Origin: Chloroflexota bacterium
GTDB taxonomy: Bacteria; Chloroflexota; Ktedonobacteria; Ktedonobacterales; Ktedonobacteraceae
Direction: 5' to 3'
Assembly: GCA_005881495.1 (NCBI GenBank)
Contig: VBHI01000071.1
Span: forward strand, 1-43,461
DNA length: 43,461 nucleotides
Shown here: piece after piece, positions 1 through 7,377 of the stretch
Numbering within the stretch: the stretch's first letter is position 1
Layout of the letters: each line of letters starts with the position of its first letter
The notes under the pieces: generated by a model
The model's input: the letters and a program-made list of their open reading frames with translations, nothing else
Databases searched by the model: none
Told to the model about the DNA's origin: nothing
Translations under genes and position numbers: made by a program

Positions 1-762
1 ATGATCAATATGAGTAGCACGGCAGCGGTTATTCTAGCGGCGGGAAGTTCAAGCAGGATGGGTGGGGGACGGCATAAATTGTTGTTGTTGCTGGATGAAA
101 GGCCGGTGCTGGCGCATGTGATCGAGGCTGCGCTTGCTGCGCAGGCGCGTCCGATTGTGGTGGTTTTGGGACACCAGGCAAAGCAGGTACGGGAACAGAT
201 GGCTGCTTACCTGGAACGACCAGGGGTTATTGTGGTGGAGAATCGCGACTATTTGCAGGGTATGAGCACATCGATGCGCGCCGGGTTAGGGGTGTTGATT
301 GAGAGAAACTATGTGGAGGGGGGACAGGAAGAGAAACGTGAAGGAGATTTGAAGAAGAGGAAGCAGGCGGATGGAGGTGAAGAGAAGGCAGGTGAGGCAG
401 GGGAGGAAGGAGCTCAATTTGAGGTGGATAGCGCGCTGATTATGCTGGGGGATCAGCCGTTGATTACGGTGCGGGTGATCGATACGCTGATTGACACCTG
501 GAGGATGAAAAGGAAACGGATTGTGGCGCCTTTGTATGGCGGGAAACGGGGAGGGCCGACGCTTTTCGCGGCGAGTTTGTTTGGCGAGTTGATGGAGGTT
601 AGCGGTGATGAAGGGGGACGCAGCGTGCTGGAGAAGCACCGTGAGGAGGTTGAGACGGTTGAATTGAGGGATGTCGCGGCTAGTTACGATGTGGATACCT
701 GGGAGGCATACCAGGAGGTGGTGGAAGAGTGGCAGAAGTTAAGGGAGAAAAGGGGAGAGTGA
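1..762 (+). CDS. MobA/MocA-like molybdenum cofactor nucleotidyltransferase
   Basis: This looks like a nucleotidyltransferase that transfers CMP or GMP to molybdopterin (MobA/MocA/CoxI-like NTP-transferase fold). The N-terminus carries the nucleotide-binding signature AAVILAAGSSSRMG followed by a KLLL segment (residues 8-30). A GDQP motif near residue 149 is the usual metal/substrate-binding loop. GGKRGGPTLF and the C-terminal DVDTWEAY are typical of the family. Residues about 100-138 form a Glu/Lys/Gly-rich low-complexity insert not expected in the family; without it the length (about 215) would be normal. The reading frame opens at the first base of the window, so the true start could lie upstream; an internal ATG at base 10 is another choice. 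The molybdenum link is shared with the small molbindin remnant near 19.7 kb. Specificity for CTP or GTP is not decided by what I can see. Confidence 0.8.
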   Translation: MINMSSTAAVILAAGSSSRMGGGRHKLLLLLDERPVLAHVIEAALAAQARPIVVVLGHQAKQVREQMAAYLERPGVIVVENRDYLQGMSTSMRAGLGVLIERNYVEGGQEEKREGDLKKRKQADGGEEKAGEAGEEGAQFEVDSALIMLGDQPLITVRVIDTLIDTWRMKRKRIVAPLYGGKRGGPTLFAASLFGELMEVSGDEGGRSVLEKHREEVETVELRDVAASYDVDTWEAYQEVVEEWQKLREKRGE

Positions 763-833
763 CGATTCCCTACAACTGAAGTCGAGCGCTTCTACGGAGT
801 AAGGTGGGGAGACGATGGTGAGTTTTATTGGGT

Positions 834-1241
834 ATGGGAATGGATGGATTGATGGATACCGATACGAATGAGAACGAGCGTCGTAAGGAACAGGCAGCGT
901 TCTGGATAGACTATAGCCAGCAGTTGTCAACGGCTATTCGCTATGTCGAGGCGCTGGCCGCGGCTGAACGAGCGATACAGTTGGACGAGAGTAGCGCGGA
1001 GGCGTGGTACATTAAGGGGACTTGCCAGGCGATGCTCGCTCAGTATGAGCAGGCGCTCAAGGCGTTTGAACAGGCGCTGGTGTTGGATGATAGGTTTGTT
1101 CCGGCATGGGATGGCAAGGCGTGGGTGCTGGGTATTCTGGGGGACAAGGTTGGGGCGCTGCCAGCGATTGACAGGGCTTTAGAGCTTGATCCGGGGTATT
1201 TTGAGGCGGTGAAGAGGAAGAAGAGGTTGGAGGTGATGTAG
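834..1241 (+). CDS. small tetratricopeptide-repeat protein
   Basis: A cytoplasmic protein of about 135 residues made almost entirely of TPR helices. Three consecutive 34-residue units can be read in the body: ALAAAERAIQLDESSAEAWY, then ALKAFEQALVLDDRFVPAWD, then ALPAIDRALELDPGYFEAVK. Each has the TPR-typical Ala/Leu positions and a Pro or Asp at the turn. It probably mediates protein-protein contacts; no catalytic domain is present. The start is uncertain: ATGs at 834, 840 and 852 are in frame and none has a convincing ribosome-binding site. It lies 71 bases after the nucleotidyltransferase on the same strand and may be co-transcribed. The gene ends facing tmk, with a palindrome-containing repeat in the gap. 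Confidence 0.7.
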   Translation: MGMDGLMDTDTNENERRKEQAAFWIDYSQQLSTAIRYVEALAAAERAIQLDESSAEAWYIKGTCQAMLAQYEQALKAFEQALVLDDRFVPAWDGKAWVLGILGDKVGALPAIDRALELDPGYFEAVKRKKRLEVM

Positions 1242-1261
1242 AAGGCAACCGGGGGAAGCAG

Positions 1262-1370
1262 ATTGGGCGAGCACAAGACCACATGTTACGAGGACGAGCA
1301 CACGTCCAGGGCGACCACAAGACCGGGCGACCACACGTTCAGGGCGACCCAAGGGTCGCCCCTACTATGG
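1262..1370. repeat. degenerate GGGCGACCACA repeat cluster ending in a perfect hairpin
   Basis: About five imperfect units beginning GGGCGAGCACA or GGGCGACCACA follow one another. They end in a perfect stem GGGCGACCC - AA - GGGTCGCCC (1342-1361) followed by CTACTATGGAC. The same hairpin and the same 3' flank recur at 3213. Both copies sit between convergent genes. REP-like interspersed palindromes of this look are common in Ktedonobacteria (from memory). It may act as a bidirectional terminator, although no T-tract follows. Confidence 0.75.
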
Positions 1371-1393
1371 ACAGAGTATTCGATCAAAAAAGG

Positions 1394-2044
1394 TCAGGGG
1401 TGATCTAGTAGGGGTTCTACGAGGGCGATGATTTGCTGGTGAATTTGTTGTGGGGGGAGTGAGGCGTCGAGGACTTTGATGCGGTCGGGGGAGAGCCGGG
1501 CGAGGACGAGGAAGGCTTCACGCACACGCTGGTGGAATTGCTCTGCTTCGGTGTCGAAACGGGTTTGTGCTTCGCGCAGGCCGCTGGTGTCTCTGGTGAT
1601 ATCGGTGCGGGTATGCACCTGGGTGGGATCGAGGTCGAGTAAGATGGTCAGGTCGGGCATGTGTCCCTGGGTGGCGATCAGGGAAAGGCGGGCGACAAGC
1701 TCTATGCCGACGCCCCGGGCATGCCCCTGGTAGGCGATACTGGCATCAAAGCAGCGATCGGTGATGATCAGTTTTCCTGCTGCAAGCGCTGGCAGTACAA
1801 CTTTGGCAAAGTGCTGGGCGCGGTCGGCCTGGAAAAGAAAGGCCTCCGCCAGCGGGGTAATGGCAAGATCGGGACGGTTGAGCAAGAGATGGCGTATCTC
1901 CACACCGAGAGGGGTGCCGCCCGGTTCGCGCGTGCGCACGTAGGGTATATTACGAGGCGCCAACCACTGTTCCAATAACGCCATTTGGGTCGTTTTGCCG
2001 GCGCCATCCAGTCCCTCAAAGGAGATCAATCGCCCTTTACTCAC
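1394..2044 (-). CDS. tmk: thymidylate kinase
   Basis: Phosphorylates dTMP to dTDP with ATP, an essential step of dTTP synthesis in the cytoplasm. The P-loop FEGLDGAGKTT lies at residues 9-19. REPGGTPLG follows, and the catalytic/lid region contains DRCFDASIAYQG with the family DRx motif. The C-terminal half has the expected DLTILLDLDP strand and an Arg-rich lid. The length of 216 is normal for the family and the gene looks intact. The start is GTG at 2044, three bases after the stop codon of the upstream dcd, so translation was probably coupled to it. Pairing dcd with tmk makes sense because both feed dTTP supply; here dcd is damaged and tmk is not. Confidence 0.95.
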   Translation of the reverse strand: MSKGRLISFEGLDGAGKTTQMALLEQWLAPRNIPYVRTREPGGTPLGVEIRHLLLNRPDLAITPLAEAFLFQADRAQHFAKVVLPALAAGKLIITDRCFDASIAYQGHARGVGIELVARLSLIATQGHMPDLTILLDLDPTQVHTRTDITRDTSGLREAQTRFDTEAEQFHQRVREAFLVLARLSPDRIKVLDASLPPQQIHQQIIALVEPLLDHP

Positions 2045-2047
2045 ACT

Positions 2048-2609
2048 CTACACTCTGCTTCCTTTATCTGTGCGGTAGACGTCATAATCCCAGTCAAAAT
2101 AGGGTTTGGGGAGCATGTCCTCCGGTGTCCAGTGCTGGTCGCCTTTGCCGTACTTGCCGCGATACTCTTTTAGTGTTTCGCCGACAAACTCAAAGGTGAG
2201 CTGGCAAATGCGGACTGATTTCCATGGTCCAGCGACTGATATAGCCGACGTCGCCGACTCCGGCACAGCGACAGACTGAGAGGCCTGAGCGCGCAACGGT
2301 GCTGCGTGAATACATTTTGGCCAGGTAGCCGTTGTGGCCGCCGATGATTTCCTGGGTGTGCGCGAGGATGGTGGTGCCTGGCCGGATGGCAATTTTGCCA
2401 TCCCTGGCTTTACGAGGCTCGCCCCAGTAGAGGCGAATTTCATCGGGGTTGTCGAGGTGCATGACTTCTATATTGGCGTCTCCCTGGAAGTACCATTCGC
2501 CGAGGCGGCAGTCGTATGAGTTAGTGCCGAGGTGTCGCTGATCAAACGGCTCTATGACGATATTGCCGTGCGCCAACTCTTCCATAATCCGCTTGTCAGA
2601 TAATAGCAT
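2048..2609 (-). pseudogene. dcd: dCTP deaminase with internal out-of-frame deletion
   Basis: Deoxycytidine triphosphate deaminase converts dCTP to dUTP. The N-terminal 130 residues read normally from ATG at 2609: MLLSDKRIMEE, the LGTNSYDCRLGEW block, then SRSTVARSGLSV and AGVGDVGYISRWTMEIS with the catalytic-site Arg/Ser and Gly residues. The frame then closes after a few foreign residues (PHLPAHL). The missing end continues in another frame as VRICQLTFEFVGETLKEYRGKYG and runs to a stop at 2048. Compared with the family, about 14 residues (the stretch between WTLEI-N and VGMRICQL) are absent at the junction near 2211-2220 and the frame is shifted. As written, no functional enzyme is made. An assembly error is possible and could be tested by re-sequencing. 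Confidence 0.88.
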
Positions 2610-2773
2610 GTAATGAGGCTCCTTTAAGAAAAGTGAGTTTGTGTTTTACAGTGTAACATTTCAACGTGTGTTGGGCAACGTTTTTTTATGGGGAGCAAGA
2701 AAAATGGAGTGCTATAATCTTTTGCAGAAGGTGGGAATTTCCTCCCGAGGTATTCATGAAAGGGGTTGCTTTG

Positions 2774-3183
2774 ATGTCAAGAGTTGCCGTAAGATGATCC
2801 ACCCAAACAAGAGCTACTTTACAAGCCCTGAGGCGCATCATAGCCAGCTGCAGTTTGTGCACGAGGATGATCTCGCCGCTGCTTTTCACACGATGGTGCA
2901 GCATGATTTGCCGGGAGCGTACAATGTCGTGGGAGATGAACCCGACTCGATGCCACATATCGCCGCGGCAGCGGGTTTGAATGTCATAGAGATTCCACAC
3001 GAAATGATAGTGCAATCGGTTACCTCTAGCTGGCAAAAGGGGGAGTCTGTTTTCGGACCAGAGTGGGTGGGCGGGGAAGGCTCTCTTATTTGTTCTAACG
3101 AGAAGCTCAAGGCCACGGGGTTATGGAAGCCGCGCTATACGACCGCTGAGGCGTACGCGGCTACTGTGGCGGCTTTGGCGTAG
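2774..3183 (+). pseudogene. NAD-dependent epimerase/dehydratase, large internal deletion
   Basis: The gene appears to begin at ATG 2774, preceded by AAAGGGG, and encodes MSRVAV, the first beta strand expected of a Rossmann-fold SDR. Directly after that the frame breaks. The distal part of an extended SDR then continues in another frame: SYFTSPEAHHSQLQFVHEDD followed by LPGAYNVVGDEP, typical of the C-terminal half of NAD-dependent epimerases. The nucleotide-binding glycine motif and the YxxxK catalytic region are missing, so roughly 170 residues have been lost. An open frame continues 5' to about 2641 in the distal frame, but its product there resembles nothing and I regard it as chance. The fragment cannot be an active enzyme. 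Confidence 0.75.
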
Positions 3184-3212
3184 TTAAAGAGAGCGACCAC
3201 ACGTCCAGGCCA

Positions 3213-3232
3213 GGGCGACCCAAGGGTCGCCC
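3213..3232. repeat. second GGGCGACCC-AA-GGGTCGCCC hairpin
   Basis: A perfect 9-bp stem with an AA loop and the same CTACTATGGAC 3' flank as the copy at 1342. It lies between the converging ends of the epimerase remnant and the exonuclease-UvrC gene, consistent with a REP-like element or bidirectional terminator. Confidence 0.75.
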
Positions 3233-3278
3233 CTACTATGGACGAATAGGCCTGTGAAGCCGATTTAAGATTGATGTT

Positions 3279-5266
3279 CTAAAACATTTCCTCTTCTTCG
3301 TTCACAACTAACACAACTGGTTGGGCGCGGGCGGCGTCTACTTCGACCCAGATGCGCTGGGCGAGGAGGTGGCGCTCATCGTCGTCGGTGAGGGCGGGTT
3401 GGAGGGGGAAGAAGGCTCGGTCTTCGCTGTGGCGATGTATCCAGCGGCTGATGATGTTTATTTGATCTACTTCGGCCTTGCCCACGATGCTGGGTGGTTC
3501 TCCAAGGACTGCGGCGATGTCTAAGAGTTCGAAGACGGCTTCCTTCATGTTTTGCGGCTCGTGTGGGATAGATTTTTGTTGGACAAGGCGGCCATGGCGA
3601 ATGAGGAAGAGTTCGTTGTGATTTTCACTGGCTGATGGATAGACGATGAAGAGGTTGTTTGCTTCGACGGCACCGGTGATTAAACGCTGGCCGATCAGGA
3701 CTTCGTCGGCACTGCGAATGGTGTCGCGCAACCAGGCGGCGCGTTCGTAGTTCATTTGCTGGGAGGCTTCGAGCATCTGGCGGCGCAGGCGGTCCAGGAG
3801 GTCTTCTCGCTCGCCACCGAGAAAGGCGCAGACTTGCTCTATGACTTTGGCATATTCCGCGGGATCGACATTGCCCCTGCATGGGCCTGGGCAGCGATCC
3901 AGGTGGAGGCGGAGACAGGGGTCGGAGGGTTTGGCCTGTGGCGGCAAGGAGCGAATACAGGTGCGTACGGGAAAGACTTTCTGGATAAGCTCGATGGTGA
4001 CATCGACGATGTGCCGGCTGCGGAAGGGGCCGAAGTAGCGCGCTCCATCGGCGGCAACTTCCCTGGTAGAGTAGATACGTGGGAATTGATGTTGTACGTC
4101 GATTTTTATAAAGGGGTATAGCTCGTAGTTGCGCAATTGGACGTTGTAGGCGGGCTGTAGCTGTTTGATGAGTTGGGATTCTATGAGCAAGGCTTCCAGC
4201 TCGGAACCTAAGACGCGGGTTTCGATCTCGTGAACATTCTGCAAAAGGCCGTCCATTTTGCGCGTATAGCCCAGCGGATGGCTATAGTACGAAGCCAGAC
4301 GATCTTTGAGGCACTTTGCCTTGCCGACGTATATGACCTGACCGTTGGCGTCCTTCATCAGGTAGACGCCAGGTTTGGCAGGGAAGTCTCGCTTCCAGGC
4401 GGGATTGAGGAAGAGGCTGCCATTGGGGCGAGGAGGAGACTCCATTTTTTTCGCGAGCTTGCCATCGGCACGCCACTGGTCAACCTGTTTGGAAATGGAG
4501 GCGTCGGTGATATCGCCACTCCAGGCAACGGGCAATTGCAAACGGCGACGTAGATTGCCAAGGGTCTGGATACCCTGCTGCTGCGCTAAGGCAAGCAATT
4601 TCAAGAAGACGGCCGCAGTGACTTTAGCGTCACCCATAGCACGGTGGCGATTTGCCGCGTGAATCTTAAGGTGTTCCGCAACAAGATCGAGTTTGAAGCG
4701 GCGCAATGCAGGGAGATAGCGACGGGCGAAGGGAATAGTATCGATGCCATCGATAGGGAAGGCCTGGCCAAGAAGGTGCATCTCATGGGAGAGGAAGCCG
4801 ATATCGAAACCGACGTTATGTCCGACGATAATGGCGCCCTCAATAAAGCGCAGGAAGTAGGGAAAGAGACGAGACTCTGGAAGGAGTCGATGACCTCACC
4901 GCCACGCAGGCGGATAGCTGCCACTTCGATGACGCGATCTGGTCCAGGGCGCAGGCCGGTGGTTTCGGTATCCAGCACGACAAAATCGACCTCATCCAGG
5001 AGCAAGTGCGTGCTACGCCAGGCAGAGAGTGACCACTCGTTGTCAGCGGTCTGTTCAAATAGCGAGGAACTGTTGAGCGTCTGGCGAAGCAGAAGGGTCC
5101 AGACGGAGGAGCGTTTCGTGGTATTGGGAGTATCTTCGCCCGCGCCAAAGAGGTGCTGGATGAGCAGGCTTTCCGCGGTAGGCTGCCCGATGCCTTCCAA
5201 AAGTTCGTGCGCACGGCGCAGCAATGTACCTCGCTGAGGTACTCCCTCAACAGCATCCTGAAGCAT
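3279..5266 (-). pseudogene. DEDDh exonuclease / GIY-YIG (UvrC-Cho-like) fusion, frameshifted
   Basis: A fusion of a DnaQ-type 3'-5' exonuclease with a UvrC N-terminal-like GIY-YIG nuclease and a UVR segment, like the mycobacterial Rv2191-type proteins. From ATG 5266 (preceded by GAGGGG) there is a 95-residue helical lead, then ExoI (VVLDTETTG) and GGEVIDSFQSLV. There the frame is lost near 4866-4880. In the other frame come IVGHNVGFDIGF (ExoII), HRAMGDAK (ExoIII), then KPGVYLMKD and IYVGKAKCLKDR (GIY-YIG) and a UVR-like helix pair, ending at 3279. About 35 residues between ExoI and ExoII are missing. The distal frame alone contains the complete GIY-YIG half (from an internal ATG at 4781), so a truncated nuclease could still be made. 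The intact role would be nucleotide excision or other DNA repair. Confidence 0.85.
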
Positions 5267-5327
5267 AGTACGCAAGCCCCTCTTTTGAGTAAATATTCCC
5301 TCTATTGCGCGACAGGTGGTATCATTT

Positions 5328-5339
5328 GTACATATGTAC
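5328..5339. promoter_or_regulatory. 12-bp palindrome GTACATATGTAC, possible LexA-like operator
   Basis: A perfect palindrome 62 bases upstream of the exonuclease-UvrC start. It resembles the Gram-positive SOS box (GAAC-N4-GTTC) with one symmetric A-to-T change in each half. Position and the DNA-repair neighbour suggest SOS-type control; this is inference only. Confidence 0.3.
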
Positions 5340-5394
5340 GAGAATAGCATGTAATGTCGGGATTTGCAAGGGCGATTATTAGTTAAATGGAATG

Positions 5395-5423
5395 TTGACA
5401 TTTGGTGACGTTTATGCTATTCT
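5395..5423 (+). promoter_or_regulatory. consensus promoter of IS607 tnpA, leaderless
   Basis: TTGACA (5395-5400), exactly 17 bp, then TATTCT (5418-5423). Transcription would start about seven bases on, at or next to the ATG at 5430. There is no room for a ribosome-binding site, so the mRNA is probably leaderless. Confidence 0.65.
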
Positions 5424-5429
5424 ATCCCC

Positions 5430-6014
5430 ATGAGATTAAGCGCATATGCCAAACAGATGGGTGTCAGCTACAAGACGGCTTTTCGGTGGTGGAAAGCTGG
5501 CAAACTTGACGCCTATCAACTCGATACCGGCACCGTGATTGTACGGGAGCCGCTCGCATCAGAAGCGCCAACAAATGTAGCACTCTATGCGCGGGTCTCC
5601 TCGGCAGATCAGCAAGAGGATTTAGCGCGGCAAATGCAACGGCTCAAGGACTATGCAGCCTCACGCGGCTATCAGGTTACCACGATCGTCAGCGAGCTGG
5701 CATCGGGACTGAATGAGAGCCGTCCGAAGTTTCTCAAGTTGCTCACTGATGCCAGTATCGGCGTGATTGTGGTCGAGCAGCGGGACCGGGCGACGCGCTT
5801 CGGACTCACCTACATTGAGCAGTTGATGCAGATGCAGGGACGCCGCTTAGAGGTCATCTTTCCCAGTGATACGGACCATGACCTGGTAGACGACTTCAGC
5901 GCCGTGATCACGAGCATGGCAAGCCGTATCTATGGGCGCAGAACCTCAAAACGCCGTGCTGAGCAGATCAAGCAGTGTGTTGAACACGCCATGAAAGCCG
6001 AGGAGGAAGCATGA
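5430..6014 (+). CDS. tnpA: IS607-family serine recombinase transposase
   Basis: A site-specific serine recombinase that cuts and rejoins the element ends. Residues 1-38 form a MerR/excisionase-type winged helix (RLSAYAKQMGVSYKTAFRWW). The catalytic domain starts with NVALYARVSSADQ, Ser57 being the expected nucleophile, followed by QMQRLKDYA, ELASGLNESRPKF and VVEQRDRATRFG, the usual Arg-containing active-site block. The length of 194 is normal. It overlaps tnpB by ATGA, implying translational coupling. The start ATG abuts the predicted transcription start; the next in-frame ATG (Met10) lies inside the HTH, which supports the first one. Confidence 0.93.
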   Translation: MRLSAYAKQMGVSYKTAFRWWKAGKLDAYQLDTGTVIVREPLASEAPTNVALYARVSSADQQEDLARQMQRLKDYAASRGYQVTTIVSELASGLNESRPKFLKLLTDASIGVIVVEQRDRATRFGLTYIEQLMQMQGRRLEVIFPSDTDHDLVDDFSAVITSMASRIYGRRTSKRRAEQIKQCVEHAMKAEEEA

Positions 6015-7147
6015 TGGTCAAACGAGGCTACCAGGCAGAACTTGACCTCAATAACGCACAAATCACGCTCGCGCGCAAGCATTGTGGTGCTGCTCGGTGG
6101 GCCTACAACTATGGGTTACGGCGCAAACAGGAAGCCTATACAGCGGGTGAGAAGACGCTGTATGCTACTGACCTGCACCGTGAGATCAACGCTCTGAAGA
6201 AAACAGAGCTATCATGGATGTATGAGGTTTCCAAGTGCGCGGCTCAAGAGGCGCTCAGGGACCTCGACAGCGCTTTCAAGCATTTCTTTCGCAAAGTCGA
6301 ACGGAAAAAGCAGGGCAAGTGGAAAGGCAAATGTGGCTATCCCAAGTGTAAATCCAAGAAGAAAGCCATTGGTAGTGCGCGTTTCACTGGCTCTATCCAC
6401 GTCTATCCTGATGCGATCCAGTTACCGCGCTTCGGACTGCTCAGACTCAAGGAACACCACTACCTCCCCATGAACGTCAAGATCGGCAGCGCCACGATCA
6501 GCGAAAAGGCTGGCAGATGGTACGTCTCTATTTGTGTGCATGAGCAACAGGCAGAGCCCACACCAGCGACAGGTGAAGTCATTGGTGTAGACCTGGGTAT
6601 CAAGACATTAGCGACCTGTTCCGATGGATGCACATTCGCTAATCCCAAAGCCCTGAGAAAGAAACTGAACAAGCTGAAACGAACGTCACGGCGACACTCT
6701 CGCAAGCAAAAAGGCTCTCAAAACCGTAAGAAAGCCAAAACGAGATTAGCCAGGATGCACGCTCGTATTGCCAACGTGCGCAAAGATGCCCTGCACAAAG
6801 CCACCTCTGCTATCGTGGCGAGAACCAAGCCTGATAGCGAACGGCCTGCGGTCATTGTGCTGGAAGATTTGCAGGTCTCAGGGATGCTCAAGAACCGTCG
6901 CCTGAGTCGAGCTATTGCCGATGTGGGCATGTATGAGTTCAGGCGGCAGATGGAGTACAAAGCCCGCGAGGCTGGCGTGCAGGTCAAGTTTGTGTCGCGC
7001 TGGTATCCCTCATCTAAGACCTGCTCTGATTGTGGGTGGAGACACGAAGACTTGACGCTGGCTGAACGAGTCTTCATCTGTCAGCAGTGCGGGGTCGTCC
7101 TTGATCGAGATGAGAATGCGGCCTTAAATTTGGCCGCATCAGCGTAG
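6011..7147 (+). CDS. tnpB: TnpB RNA-guided nuclease (IS607-associated)
   Basis: An OrfB/TnpB protein, the ancestor-like relative of Cas12, known to act as an omega-RNA-guided DNA nuclease that keeps the element in place. The N-terminal helix-turn-helix/REC part has YNYGLRRKQEAY. The RuvC acids are all visible: D194 in VIGVDLGIKT, E285 in VLEDLQVSGM and D367 in DRDENAALNL. Between the last two lies a zinc ribbon, CSDCGW and CQQCG. The length of 378 is typical. Nothing is missing, so the nuclease is probably competent. The guide RNA is expected to come from the 3' end of this gene and the bases after it. Confidence 0.93.
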   Translation: MMVKRGYQAELDLNNAQITLARKHCGAARWAYNYGLRRKQEAYTAGEKTLYATDLHREINALKKTELSWMYEVSKCAAQEALRDLDSAFKHFFRKVERKKQGKWKGKCGYPKCKSKKKAIGSARFTGSIHVYPDAIQLPRFGLLRLKEHHYLPMNVKIGSATISEKAGRWYVSICVHEQQAEPTPATGEVIGVDLGIKTLATCSDGCTFANPKALRKKLNKLKRTSRRHSRKQKGSQNRKKAKTRLARMHARIANVRKDALHKATSAIVARTKPDSERPAVIVLEDLQVSGMLKNRRLSRAIADVGMYEFRRQMEYKAREAGVQVKFVSRWYPSSKTCSDCGWRHEDLTLAERVFICQQCGVVLDRDENAALNLAASA

Positions 7148-7260
7148 TTGATGGATGTACCGCGAGTTACGCGGGAACTCACGCCTGTGGACATCATGTA
7201 AGACCTGGGACAGCAGGCAATGATGGTGGAAGCAGGAACCGAACATCGTTTGTGGCCTGT
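7060..7260 (+). ncRNA. candidate TnpB omega-RNA (3' end of tnpB and tail)
   Basis: TnpB guide RNAs are normally made from the 3' end of tnpB plus the right end of the element, with the guide being the flank. After the stop codon there is a stem CCGCG-AGTTA-CGCGG (7160-7174), then a GAACTCACGCCTGTGG block of a kind often found after tnpB genes, and a GGAAGCAGGAACCGAAC block near 7229-7245. The 3' boundary and guide are not resolved by eye. Confidence 0.5.
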
Positions 7261-7377
7261 CCATAAACGTCTCAGTTTCGGATAACGGAAAAGGGAACAT
7301 TGGCTTTCCCAAAAACACCTTGACGAGAGGTATCTAATAGTAGAAGTGCATCGAGATCATTGTCCATAGGGTTTGAG

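Larger units (their letters stand above)
5380..7260 (+). mobile_element. IS607-family element (serine recombinase + TnpB)
   Basis: A two-gene transposon inserted upstream of the exonuclease-UvrC gene. It consists of a MerR-like/resolvase transposase, a TnpB overlapping it by four bases (ATGA), and a structured 3' non-coding tail. IS607 elements make no target duplication and recombine at a GG dinucleotide, so the ends given here are approximate: the left end lies before the promoter at 5395, and the right end lies after the hairpin-rich tail that follows tnpB. Both proteins look intact, so the element may be active. Confidence 0.75.

Noticed and set aside
1262..1370. CRISPR-like array
   Set aside because: Units are degenerate, 16-27 bases long with no spacers, and no cas genes are near.
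2641..2773. Longer epimerase-frame ORF from 2641
   Set aside because: The product of this stretch has no SDR character, and the natural start MSRVAV lies in another frame at 2774.
3756..4121. Open frame antisense to the exonuclease-UvrC gene
   Set aside because: A shadow of the conserved minus-strand reading frame with no recognisable protein.
5341..5423. Inverted 10-mer AGAATAGCAT / ATGCTATTCT around the IS607 left end
   Set aside because: A 10-base match at this distance is expected a few times by chance in a window of this size, and one arm is simply the -10 region.
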